From Armillaria gallica (lineage: Eukaryota > Basidiomycota > Agaricomycetes > Agaricales > Physalacriaceae): DNA of 64,000 nucleotides. This document shows positions 10,550 through 21,693 of this stretch, in pieces (within the stretch, counting starts at the first letter, position 1; each line of letters starts with the position of its first letter). The notes beneath the pieces are model-generated. The model saw nothing but the letters and a program-made list of their open reading frames with translations, had not been told where the DNA came from and searched no databases. The stretch covers positions 4,278,001-4,342,000 of the forward strand of contig JBANDB010000001.1 of assembly GCA_037576215.1 (NCBI GenBank), in the 5' to 3' direction. A program made the position numbers and the translations under genes.

Positions 10550-12275
10550 GCTTCTCGTCCTCTTTCTCTTTTCTGGATCGCTCAGCTGTCTTCGTCCTAT
10601 TCAGTTTCTCCCATTTCCTCGTCAAATAGCTTCTGGAGAACAAAGCGTCCCGTTTGTGAACGAAAGCTCTCATGATCTTGTCTGCTCGTATACATCGCAC
10701 AAGGATACATTTGTTCCTTTCGGGCATGGTTCTAAGCGCTCATTCCACTTGAATGTAGTACAAGGGAATTTTGCCGAGACCCGAGGCGACTACACTAACA
10801 AAAACATGGCCACCGGCGGATTCATTAAGGCGTTCTAAGCGAGCCTGTGTTATCAATGTGACTCTTGACAGATGGCGACCATCCTCTAACCACAAGCTTC
10901 AGCAAAAAAAACCTATCCTTCGTTTCCCCTTCATTATGCTCCATTAGTGTTTTATCGGCGTCTATACACCTAGCACATACCAATATCAGTGTTGTTTTTG
11001 GGCTTCCGCACATTGAACTACTGCGAGCATCGGTAATAGCCTTGTGGGGAAAGTCAGCAACTCTGATGTCCCTTCAAAGAACACGGTACTTTACCTCTCA
11101 TGTGTAGCTAGCACAGAGTCGCACCAAAGGACTCTGCACATTGAAGTTGCGGTTTTACGTGTTTATCGCAAGCAGGAGGTGTTTTAAGAGACTATTACAG
11201 GAAAATCTGGGTATGAGGACAGCGAAGGGCCCCGCTACGGCATATAAGAAAATATTGTCCATCCAGGAAGTCGAAACGATAGCACAGAAAGAGAAGAATG
11301 CACCATGGGAGAGTCGAACTCCACGCTGATTAGCATCGGACCCTTCTGTCCACAAGCGCGATATTGTATTGTCGGGCGGGGATGAATGCTGGCGAGGGAC
11401 GGCTGTAGTCTGTCTGCAAAGTACGTAGAAGTCTGTAACAGCGAAGCTCGTCTTTCACAATGGAAGAGGAGATATGGCAGAACCAAGTTTGATGCAGCCA
11501 AGTTGGATCCGGAGGCAATAGACGCAGGGAGTCTGCAGGGTCGTCAATCACTCCATCAGAGTTGAAAGGATAAGAAAACAACGAAGAAATGGTCTAGAAT
11601 TCGAAAACACATGTGAGGGGATAAACATATTGTAGTCAAAGTTGCCGCTACACTCCAAAGGGAAACTGGAAGACGTTAGTATGGACAAGGGGAGGACGAC
11701 CGAAAACGCGTACCATCCAGAGATGCGAGCGGTAAGAATCTGCGCGGACTTCTGTGACTGCGAAGGGATGGTCAATTCGGCGGAGTGTACCTGAGGTTAT
11801 AGAACTTGCCTGCCATTTCCGAGTCTTCCCCTGCTCATTCTCTCTCTGTTACACGAAATTGTGCATCCGTTCATCCGGTCCAGTGCCCTCCTTACTCGCT
11901 GGTGGTGGCGATGCACTGAAATACAGGTCCAGACTTAAGATATGAGGCCTTGAGGCTTGAAGTGTAGGGATACCTACGTCACGCGGGCATTGAGACCTCT
12001 GACGTGTCGTGGATCGCAATTGAGGGAGGCGGGCGTGGCGGCACAGAGTGGAAACGGCTGAGCGATCAAAGTTGATCTTCTCTCCCATGGCCCGCCTCGT
12101 CTCCGTCTGTCCTCCAACGCAATGTTGCCGCTCCCATTCACCTCGCTCGCTGGTACTTGATACGTCGCTGTACGGAAAATATAAGGTCTTACCGGGGTAC
12201 GCAGGCCGGAGGAAGACAGGTTTGAGGGATAAGGAGACGAGTTTGGACAGCGAAGGTTTGGAGGAGAGAGTGAGA
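10550..12275. other. No gene recognised; one dispersed repeat and one tRNA-like fragment
   Basis: A copy of the AATATCAGTGTTGTTT repeat lies at 10,981-11,002. A T-arm-like hairpin GGAGTTCGACTCTCC lies on the minus strand within 11,296-11,315. A 149-codon minus-strand frame (12,298-11,849) shows no family features. Confidence 0.4.
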
Positions 12276-12543
12276 CTAGGACAAAATGTCAGCTTCATTC
12301 ATGAACCATCTATGATGAGCGTACCACTTAAACACACAGTCCAGCTTGCTGATCATCATGCCTGATCTGCGACAGGTGGTTCCGGGAATGCTGCAAGAAA
12401 TAAAAGGACTCGCAGCTATGAGGATATCCGATACGGCGCCGATGGCATTGACGGATCCGTTGGTTAGCTCCTGCGTTGACAGTAAAACCGCACTGGAATT
12501 GATCAGGATCAAAGACAGTCATTAATATGATAAGTACATACAA
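12276..12543 (-). pseudogene. Fragment of a multi-pass membrane protein (DUF6534-like)
   Basis: Minus-strand frames carry GAVSDILIAAS (about 12,430) and, one frame over, YFLQHSRN followed by a MISKL-like segment. The pattern 'DILIAAS..YFL..SRT.....D.M...L' is the hallmark of a large basidiomycete integral membrane family. Only about 70 residues remain, and they need one frameshift, so this is a relic. It is unrelated in detail to the intact membrane gene at 16,593, though the two families share a multi-pass layout. Confidence 0.5.
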
Positions 12544-13496
12544 TATGTCTGTATCGTCCGATGTCTACCTCACCCGAGCTTTGCATTTCTTGCAGAAGAG
12601 TCGACAATGCCATGCCCCCGCCGGACGAGGTGGAATGGTCAACGGAGGGGGTTGTAGATATTGCATGGTGGCTGTCATCGGCAACTAGAACGATATCGTG
12701 GAGGAAAGGACACCGGGATCATCATCCCATGTCGAAAATAGGTAAAGACAAATGCAAACGGCGCCTTGGCTAGGCGGAGGTGATCTAGAAAAGAAAGCGA
12801 CCACAGATTCATGATGCCACACTAAGAATGGGATATGCATGAATTGGGATTAGTCGGGGAGCTGAGTGGAACGGTAGGACCCCATGTTGCACAAGGGCGG
12901 GGTATTCTGGGCTCGTTTGGTTTGCACTCCGTTCGTCCATTGGTGCATGATGCCCAAAAGTATGCGCTCTTCGTTATTGGCTGCCGGGGTCCTGATGTTG
13001 CTCTTGGCGCCCTCTCACTCACACCCTCCCTTTATCCTGCGCGTTCCCGCTTGCCTTGCCTCTCCCACAGCCCTGCAATACATCCTACTATGGCCTTCCT
13101 TCACTTTCGCAGCATTCGCATCATCTCCCGTTCAATAGGTCGCCATCGTCGCCATAGCTGTTGGTTTGCGATGGATAGGTGTCCCCTGCTTGCAGATCGA
13201 AAGTGATAGTACATCCCAGGGCTTATTCATCGTCTCAACGAGTGACGGATATCGTGCTCGACGGCGATTGCCCTCGATGTTGATGGGGGAGCTGCGGGGG
13301 TGGGTCGGAATGGGGATGGGGGCGTATTTGCGGCATTTGCGGGCGTTGTTGCGTGTCTGCATCGTCGCTATCGAAGGTGAATGATGCGCCGTCGATTGAC
13401 TGGGGCTGTTCACAGCGTTACCTTGTGCGAGGGTCTATGTGCACATTGTGCGGGGTTTTTAGGGCTGCCAGGTGCGTAATATGGACCTAAAGAGGA
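12544..13496. other. No gene recognised
   Basis: Several overlapping open frames of 60-120 codons exist on both strands with no domain. Downstream pieces of the caspase-fold relic could lie on the minus strand here, but I cannot align them. Confidence 0.35.
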
Positions 13497-13980
13497 TTAA
13501 GAACAGGTATTAGGGACGGATGGGTGGTAGGCGTCATTGAAGATGGAAGATGTCTTGAGGATATTGGCGCGAGTAGGACTAATAGAACCGTCGGTGGTCT
13601 CCCCCCCTATGGGACCCAAAAGACGCTGGATGCGATTGCTGGGAACACCGAGATTCTTGACGAGATATTTCTCCATTAGTTCTGCGTCTGACATGGAGAG
13701 GGTAATGGGGATCTCGTCGACGCTGATGAGGACGACCCAGAATCAAGAACCGTCCAGGTCCTTGGGTCCTGAGCTTTGTGATCAGTCCCAAGCATCTAAC
13801 CAGAAATTTATGATGCTCACCTTTGGTTTTGTCTGCAGACTCTCAAGCCTCGGATGTCCCATTTCCTCGTTGATCTCCGGCGAGTCGCTGTCCTCGGTTA
13901 TCCCATTCTGCTTGGCCAAGGATACTCTTGGAAGTTCTTGCGTACGTCGGACACCAGCCTAAGTAGAAGTCAGAGGGACA
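13497..13980 (-). pseudogene. N-terminal fragment of a caspase-fold (peptidase C14-like) protein
   Basis: The minus strand contains VVLISVDEIP, then SDAELMEKYLVKNLGVPSNR, then RIQRLLGP and PTRANIL before stopping at 13,497. This is the start of the caspase p20 region as found in basidiomycete metacaspase- or CHAT-like proteins, which cleave after basic or acidic residues or serve in cell-death signalling. The catalytic His and Cys lie further downstream in such proteins and are missing here. A likely intron (13,769-13,820, GTGAGC..CAG, with CTGAT branch-like site) lies just upstream. The 'VLRGC' spacing before the SDAE segment is shortened. The fragment is a relic. Confidence 0.6.
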
Positions 13981-14790
13981 CGTATTGCTGCGTCAGGGTA
14001 TTACCTCGTACATAAAAGCCTTCACGGTGCGCTGAGGCAGTAAAGTGGTTTGGCGCGAACGATATGAAATCTGAAAAACGAAGACGTGCGGGTTACCTAC
14101 AGCAATCGAGGGAGAGTTTTCGACGTCTCAAAGGAGAAACTGACACCCAAAGCGAAGGTTTGTTGTAGTATGAGGGGTGGGAAAACTGTGAAAACTGGAT
14201 TGATTGGCCATCTCCGCTGATACAGCTCAGGTAAATAGAAGTAAACTACTCCTACCGACCTCGATGGCTCATTGTAAAAACGTAGTGACGGTGGTAGCAA
14301 CATTATCTACTAGCGCATGAGCCCGAAGTGATAGCGAATGTGCACATTCCCTCTAAATCCTGACAAGCTACCGTGATCCTGATCGTCGCAGACCAGCTGC
14401 GTCTCGCTGACATCAGCTGCAGATGATGTCGACCCGGGATAACGAGGTCAAGATATATGGCTGTCACACTGCAATGGCGTTACAGAGTGATAAATGCCAA
14501 TGGAGGTTGCAAGGATGCGTGGAAGAAGAAGAAATGGACTGAAGGCAAATCCGCGGCGCCTTGAACGATATCACTCGAAGGATAAGACAATTCCCTCAAT
14601 GACATCTTCCCTGGCAAGGAGGGACTCGTGCTATAGTCGAAATGGTGCAATGTTGTGAAAGAGAGAGGACTGCCATGTAAGACATAGCTGAGACATTGCG
14701 ACAAGAACAGTGTTCAAAGCCTTGACGATATTCCGGGACTTGCCGGTCAGATCTCTTCACCCTTTGAAACCATCCACACCGTCGACACCG
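13981..14790. other. No gene recognised
   Basis: I see only short frames without motifs. Confidence 0.35.
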
Positions 14791-14793
14791 CGT

Positions 14794-14990
14794 ACGAGGA
14801 TCCCAGCGGGCAGGCTAGAAACTCGGATTTTGCGCCGAGACGACGTATCTTCATCCGACGAGCAAGCACGAGTACCCTCGTCCTCGCCGTGTTCCAGGAT
14901 CCCAGACGCTAAGCTGGAAACTCCAACTTGGCGTCGAGATGACATAGCTTCGTCACGCGAGCAAGCACAGGACGGTGGTCGGGGAGGGTG
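14794..14990 (+). repeat. Two-copy imperfect tandem repeat, about 95-99 bp unit
   Basis: Two units share a pattern that on the plus strand encodes R-I-P-x-x-x-L-E-T...RRDD(V/I).SS..EQA. A third, shorter match (GACGAGACT...CGAGACGACGTATCGTCG) lies at about 15,165-15,210. It could be a degenerate minisatellite or part of an old repetitive coding region. Confidence 0.5.
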
Positions 14991-14999
14991 AAGACGAGG

Positions 15000-16592
15000 T
15001 AGAGGTAGAGGGAAAGATGAGAAAAGACTGAGAAGTGGCATGGAGATGTGCCCGGATAGTATGTACCTTCTGTTGACTCCATCCCGCGCGCACTTACACA
15101 ACCACAGCCCGGTCTCTACTCCCAATTGCACCCCGAAACACGACCAGCACATGACGGCGCGCCCACTGCGAAGACGAGACTTTTTACTTCGAGACGACGT
15201 ATCGTCGCAAGGACTGTACGATGGTCAGACTTCCATCACCAACATCTCTATTTCTGTATCGTCAAGTGCACTGAATCAATCATTGCCTGGAATTTTTGGA
15301 ACTGGCGAGATGTTATGTATGAAGTAGGGTGATACGGGCTTACTTTGGAGCGTCGACGATCATAGAAGCCGCAAGATACTCAAGGAGGGGGAAATCATAG
15401 GTGAGTATTGTAACATGTTATGGCCTATGTGTGATTCTCATTATCGGTATATAGATAGTCTCTCTGCTGCATGATAATATCTGAGTCGCCAAAGGTGCTG
15501 CGAGTTGTACTGTCACCTCCATGATGTTGTCGGTGGTTGTTCTGGTATATGCGATCTGCCATGCCCAGCAGTTGCCAGAATAACGAGCCCGTCTACCTAG
15601 CCCTATCCTTTTCATCGGTCATCGAGCAGGCATCTCCCCTCATTCGTGATTCTGACCCGTCTTTTCGAGCTGTCCTGTATTCTTCTGTGAAACTTGATTG
15701 AACCGCTTCCGACGATGGGATAGTGCCATGTCGACGTTATCCTCAGTAGTGATGTTTTTACTTCTATGGTTGGCAATCTATTCGCTCAACATTGTACCGT
15801 GTTATTCTGCTACTTTTGCCTATAACGGCGTCTAAGTGACAGTCAATGAAGAACTATTGACGCAAACATAGAAGGTCGACTCTGAAACATTGCACAATGG
15901 CCTTTCTTCATAGGTTTACGAAGTACTGCTAATTGTCTGGGACGAGATCGGAGTTCAAGCTCATCATAGGGTACGTGATGTGTTATATTCCCCGCCTTTC
16001 TAATAGATGCACTAGTTCCAGGGTGAACTTTCTCCCATCATATACGGCCGTACTGTGGGATACCATCTCTGTATAGCTTGCGACAGCTGATGTCCTTGCC
16101 AAGACTTTCCCTGAACTGGAATATCCAAGATCTGTTAGTGTAACACTTGTAGCTGGCACCGATATCTTCCTACCTGTTTCATGTCAATTTTGCAGCAAAA
16201 TATGCCAATCAGGACTTGTGCCATGATGGAACAAGCTCAAGTTGGCAGGTGCGGTGAGCTCTCACCGGGGTGATTACCTTGATTCTCTTCCCTGTCGCGA
16301 TTTCCCTCACTTAATAGAACATGTCTCTAAGAATGTCGCAGTTGGTATAGCCACTCTTCGTACAGTATAGGACTTTCTCAGGCAACATCTCACTTCGAGT
16401 CCCGCTTCTGTTGCGATTTGAAACAGTCAACGACTCATTAAACTGTCGAACACAGTTGGTACTTATGTAAAAATACTGTTCCGGCTTGATACTGATAATC
16501 AGCAGCCGATGAAAGTGTCTAGTGTTGTTTATAACAAGAGGGTTCGTATATGTTATTCTCATACCCCATTGCTCGTTTTCCTTGTTTCCTCC
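15000..16592. other. No gene recognised; transition zone
   Basis: No coding signal stands out. CpG dinucleotides are still common to about 16,400 and become scarce afterwards. Confidence 0.4.
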
Positions 16593-17838
16593 ATGGTGAC
16601 TCAGACAGATATTCCTTCAGAGCTTACCGACGACAACAAAGCTTTCGTGTTTCAACTTCTTGACTCTTGGCTGAACTCCGAAATTCTCTATGCACTTTTG
16701 CATGGTGAGGATCAACGTTCAGTGCCTTGACATGTAGATGTTGACTGATATCAGGCATATACACTGGCATTCTCACTGTCACATTGTGGAATATATGTGA
16801 GCCAGGAGCATCTCCTCTATGACACCCAAGCTGAAATAGATGGCATAGTCATCAATAAATGTTGGCCTATCCGACAAGCTGTGGTTGTCGTTATCATTCT
16901 CCTCCATGCTCTGACTACTATCGGTTTTGCTGCCAACTGGTCATATATACACTTTGGATTCATTGAAAACAGGCAAAATTATTGGACTGTATATTTGATC
17001 TTTCAGAGTGCCAATGCAGCCACTTGGGTATTGGATATTGCAGCAGCCATCAGTACTATTCTTGCTGACTTATATATGGTGTGTGCAATTCTGCTGGGGA
17101 TTATTCACATCAGCTCACCATTGTTTCAACTCTAGATTTGGTGCTGCTGGATGGTTTGGGGGCAGTGCTGGCTTGTTGTTCTGCTTCCAATATTTTCCCT
17201 GGTTTTTGCAATCAGTATGGTGTCTCCCACCTATACTTTTCATGCTCATAGTAATACTCAACCTTTTATGTAGTATCAAAAGCCATGACAGTATATTATG
17301 ACAAAGTCAATCTGGCATCCTCACTCTGGGACATATTCATGATTCTCTATATATCCCTCAACCTGGTGACAACATTATCCTGCACCTTGCTCATTATATA
17401 CTGCATTGTGGCTGTTGCTGGTGTTAGCCATGGAGCAGTGGGTCGACTGGGAGTTTATTGCCATTTTATTGAAGTTCTGGTGGAATCATCAGCTCTCTAT
17501 TCAATAGCTAATATTCTGTATCTGGCTTTCACTATTCGTCATGGTGTTGTGAGGTCTTACTTTGATACCATAGCTGCCATTGCAAAGGTGTGTCCATAAC
17601 CCTTGACCCCTTGTCATTGATCAACCACCTTATGTAGGGAGTTGCACCAACACTCCTTGTTGGTCGGGCAGCTGCAGGACATACATGCCCCAGAGATGAC
17701 AGTGATGAAAGTACACTGTCATCACTTCATTTCCAAACATCTTCAGAACCTAGCACAACCAGTTCTCAACATGAAGAATCTACCATTCAGAGTTCAGTCT
17801 TTGCAGTGGACATTGAGGCTCAACCAGAGTGTGGCTAG
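16593..17838 (+). CDS. Intact six-exon multi-pass membrane protein, 328 residues
   Basis: Exons 16593-16704, 16755-16796, 16840-17078, 17136-17214, 17274-17587 and 17638-17838 sum to 987 bases, exactly 329 codons with stop, and all phases agree. Introns are 43-59 bp and start GTGAGG, GTGAGC, GTGTGT, GTATGG and GTGTGT. The protein has about seven hydrophobic spans, including AVVVVIILLHALTTIGFAAN, a span ending in ADLYMIWCCWMVWGQCWL, and LVTTLSCTLLIIYCIVAVAG. A GVAPTLLVGRAAAGH segment is followed by a hydrophilic Ser-rich tail. This order matches a family greatly expanded in Agaricomycetes and of unknown function, recalled not searched. The second intron is only 43 bp and is the least certain. 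The gene is CpG-poor like the transposon zone but has no premature stop. Confidence 0.85.
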
Positions 17839-18741
17839 TAGTATTTGAACACAAGGAATTAGGCTGACATTTTGGATGAAATTTGGACTGTTAATTTTTT
17901 GTCAGAGTATCTTTTTTGATTATTGTACTTCCTACCTTACTTTTTGGCTAATTGTTGAGTAGTATCTAAAACCCTGTAATCTCTCTTTCCCTTTTATGTC
18001 TTTATGCTATATATGGGACTTACACAAGAAAATATGTATGACACAGCACATCATTATAACAATAATACAGCCAAGAGACATACTAAGTAGCTGTTAAGAG
18101 GGTGGGAGAAATAAAGTAGTAAACACAGTGCATGTTTTTATGTTTAAGGACCAGTAAACATTTCAGAGACTGTCCTTAGGCATTCTTGGCACCAAGGAAG
18201 TCAGATTACAATGTTGAGGAACCACAAAGCACAAGGCTTTCCCCAGAACCAGACAAAAAGGAAGATTACAATACAAAAGACAAGCATGGATAGTTGATAG
18301 CATACCCATCTATTAGGGACATGCTAAATAGACCAAAATAACTTGCACAAGCAGAGCTTGGTGGGATGCATGGGCTTTGGCAAAGCTATTAGCTATGTCA
18401 CTCTTAAGCTGAAGCCCTGAAGTAAGCTTGTGGAGTGGAGCCCACAGAGAGTGAAAGTTTGGATAGAGAGTTAGAGATAGTCCAACAGAGTGGAGGCCAT
18501 GGACTTGAGAGTGATAGATCAGATTTAGAATCAAAGAGAGATTTGGCTAAACCAAGTTGATATTTGAACTGAGTATTTTGGTTTGGTGTATTGAAGAGCT
18601 ATGCTGGAACAGGAACATCAACTTCTCTACAAAGAACTCATGCCTTCAGTGCATGCCTCACACAGTGCATCTTGCTATGCTAAAGGTATGAGCTTTGTTT
18701 TGGACAAGTATAGAATACTAAATCTCAGATAGCTTTTAGAA
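17839..18741. other. No gene recognised
   Basis: AT-rich sequence downstream of the membrane gene. One minus-strand open frame (18,534-18,313) has no motif. Confidence 0.4.
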
Positions 18742-20110
18742 ATGGTTGGGGCTATAACAAGGACTGATGAAAGGAAAGCTGCAAGAAAGTCTACTGTATA
18801 TCAAGATACTGTAACTGCAAATGTGGAGTGTTCACAGGATGATGATGCTGTTGGATTGGAGGATAGCAAAGAGGACTTTAACAATAATGATATCAATGTG
18901 TCTATTGTTCACAAGGTCTGTATAATAGCCCTCCTTCCAAACCAATTGTTAATGGCATCATCTAGCTTCAAAAAATTATATGCACAGTTCGCTCAAGCCC
19001 CCAGCAATGTCAGGCATAGTTCAAGAAGGCTTAGTACCTGATGTAGGAACAGCTTGATGGTTTTTTTGATAGTGCTCTGATACTGATCCTTAACATGTGA
19101 ACCCACTGGTCATCCACCCATCAATAATCAGATGCTGCGTAAGTCAACATCTACTATATTCTTCACCATACTGACTTGCTGATCCTAGGTTGTGCTATTG
19201 ATTTTCATGACATTGTAGACTCTTTTGTCTTCAGAAACAAAGATTTACATACATACAAAATGTCTACCAGTGACTGGGATGTGATTTCTATGATAACAAG
19301 CTGGCTGAAATCATTCTATTCTACCACAATGCAGATGTTGGCATCCAAGAAACTAATGCTATCAATAACACATACAGTGTTCTGGAGTCTTTAGAATGAC
19401 ATCAAATCCATATTGACTGGGCTGCCTGACTCAACACTGTCCAAGATTAAAAAGGGACTCACAGACACCCATCTGAAGCTTAGCAATTATCACAAATTTG
19501 ATGAATCTCCATTCTATATCTGGTTGTTGCATAGGTAACTGTCATAGGCTGGTGTATACATCACCCACAGATATTTTATTAGTGCTGGATCCATGAATTA
19601 GCTACACTGTACTCAAAAAAGACTCTGCAACAACAGCACTCTTGATGTCTATCTTGAGCTAGCCAAACAAGATCTTCATGAGTACTACATGGCCCATTAC
19701 ACCCCAACACCAAATCAGCCTACACAATCACTTACAACCAGCACAGCATCAATCACAGGTGGAGAAGGGCCTGGACAACACTCACTTCAGAAAAGCTTCA
19801 TGGCAGGATACAAGAAAGTGACATCTACAGCAACAAACAAGCTAGAGCAGTACCACCAGTACTCTCAGGAAGACTTTGATTATTGCAACCCACTGCAGTG
19901 GTGGTATAAGTGTCGCCAAGATATGCCAAACTTGTACTGACTGGTGTGAGACCTTATGATGATTCCTGGTAAGCATTTCCTAATAATATCTTGTCTTTTG
20001 TACTCATATTTAATTATTACTAGGATCTGCTATTGCAGTAGCGCATATCTTCTCTAGGAGAGACTCCGTTTCTATCCAGCATCTATATATTAAGAGAGGT
20101 AGAAGATGAC
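18742..20110 (+). pseudogene. hAT transposase relic (hAT-1)
   Basis: Plus-strand fragments follow hAT transposase order. An IVHKV segment is followed by LPNQLLMASSSFKKLYAQ (about 18,900-19,000). Next comes WLKSFYSTTMQML followed by a DDIKSIL-like part (19,300-19,420). Then GLPDSTLSKIKKGL, KLSNYHKFDESPFYIW and the C-terminal dimerisation block EDFDYCNPLQWWYKCRQDMPNLY (19,870-19,940). After an intron-like gap comes GSAIAVAHIF (about 20,030), equivalent to the family's conserved 'A.A.ERIFS' motif. Several stops and frame changes show it is dead. Such enzymes cut and paste DNA and make 8-bp target duplications. Terminal repeats were not located. Confidence 0.75.
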
Positions 20111-20649
20111 ATAATAAAGTGGACTTTGAATTTTCTGGCTATTGCCATTTCACAGACCAATCTGGCTGAGTTTCAATTTTGTTGCACTGCCATCACTGCC
20201 ATCTCTCTATGGCAATGAGCTTTAATTTTGCTGTGTTGCTGCTTCTGCAATCCTCCCATGGCACATCATTTGCATGGCTGGCACCCAGTACTCATTGAAA
20301 ATAAACTATTGACCATTTATGCATGCTGACAGGAGTCAACAGGACACTGTAGGCTCCAAAGCAAGTATTAAACAACAAGCATTGAGCAACAAGTGAACAA
20401 CAAACATCAAATGAAAAATTAGCAGGTAGAATTAGGGGCCAGGAGACCATTCAAGGACAGGTGATGCATATACTATTGTTATACATGCACTGACTATGTT
20501 ATAATTTGCTTATTACAAGCCTTCCCCCCAGCAGGTAGAAATAGTAAGGAGACTCTTTATGTAAGAATATGAGCTATGCTTAGCCTTTCTCTGTCCATGT
20601 AGAGCAACAGGCTGAGGTGACAAGTACAAAATATGAGATATATATGCTA
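20111..20649. other. AT-rich non-coding DNA
   Basis: No gene or clear repeat boundary seen. This is probably the 3' part of hAT-1. Confidence 0.35.
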
Positions 20650-20905
20650 CTGTTCAATTTCAACTGTTAATTCATGCAACACATAACAGGACTCTGTGAA
20701 GTGAAGCTCCCAGTAATTCATTAACACATAGCAAGCCCTTTTGAGAGGCAGTATTGGCTCAATTTGGGAATTTTTGACAGCTGGCTGATGCTGGAGACAC
20801 TATATATGATAACTTCCCATCATATTTCAGTGAATGAAGCTATGACAATTTGCCTATAAAGCATAACATGTAACACCCCATGAAGCTATAGTTGAAATTG
20901 AACAG
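20650..20905. mobile_element. Possible MITE: 256-bp segment with 16-bp perfect terminal inverted repeats
   Basis: CTGTTCAATTTCAACT (20650-20665) is the exact reverse complement of 20890-20905. A further TTCATG/CATGAA pair follows after a short mismatch. No target duplication is obvious on either side, so the ends may be imprecise or this may be a simple inverted duplication. Confidence 0.5.
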
Positions 20906-21690
20906 TCCTCTAAAGTCTGAGCAAGCAAGAGAATTGCAAGGGAATGTAAGTACTGACTAAAACATGGAAATGAACTAACAGTTATAATGTCAAAGAAGTG
21001 AATCATTACAATGATAAGCATAAAGATGAGAGGACAGTGTGCAGGGTGCTCCAGAGGGATTAGAGGTGCTCACTATACTCATACATACAGTAGATATGGG
21101 TACCGTATATATAGACCTGTACCTGTACCATTGGTGCTCTGGAATTGGATTTTTACAGCTATATTTGTATGGGCATTGGGTAGGTCAAATTGGGTTGTAT
21201 GCCTATTCTTTTGCACATGTAGTGAGTGCAATTTGTAAAATATAATGTTTTAACCACAAATCTCACCCAAGATAGGTCACTATGCTTCTAAATGCCACCT
21301 ATATATGGTATACAGGATCAGTATAGTATAGTATATGGGCCAAATCCATATCATACTGTCAAGACCCTTTTGCCATATGGCTTACAGCTATAACCATATA
21401 CAGTATGGTGGGCATTCCTAAGAGGGATTGGACTTCAACAATTCAGCTATCACAGGCTTATCCAGTTACTATATCATAAAGCTCTGCACGGTTCCCATAT
21501 GATCCGGTGATGTGCTCGGTAACAGCAAGTGGCAAATGGACTAGAGGCTGGCAATGAACACCAACAACACTAAACCAATCACTAACTCTACACTTATCAC
21601 CAATGTATTGAATTTGGGTGTTTTGAGTATGATAGAAGCACTCTGCAGACTTCAATAATCAAGGAAAGTTGTTTAAAGACATTTTATTTC
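20906..21690. other. AT-rich non-coding DNA with short palindromic TATAG/CATATG runs
   Basis: Two plus-strand frames near 21,011-21,245 are open but overlap each other and carry no motif. The run at 21,300-21,415 is rich in partially self-complementary TATAGTATAG / CCATATG words. Confidence 0.35.
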
Positions 21691-21693
21691 ATT

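Noticed and set aside
11849..12298. 149-codon open frame on the minus strand
   Set aside because: Low-complexity Ser/Pro/Arg composition and no conserved block; another frame on the plus strand is equally open.
16252..16267. CGGTGAGCTCTCACCG palindrome as a member of the gypsy palindrome family
   Set aside because: It is a single perfect hairpin in the CpG-normal region, its flanks do not match the TTAG..CTAA part, and no gypsy sequence is near.
1..16500. All frameshifts in the left region as assembly errors
   Set aside because: Some relics also have in-frame stops and missing domains, so true decay is likely for most. The homopolymer-type lesions remain worth checking by resequencing.
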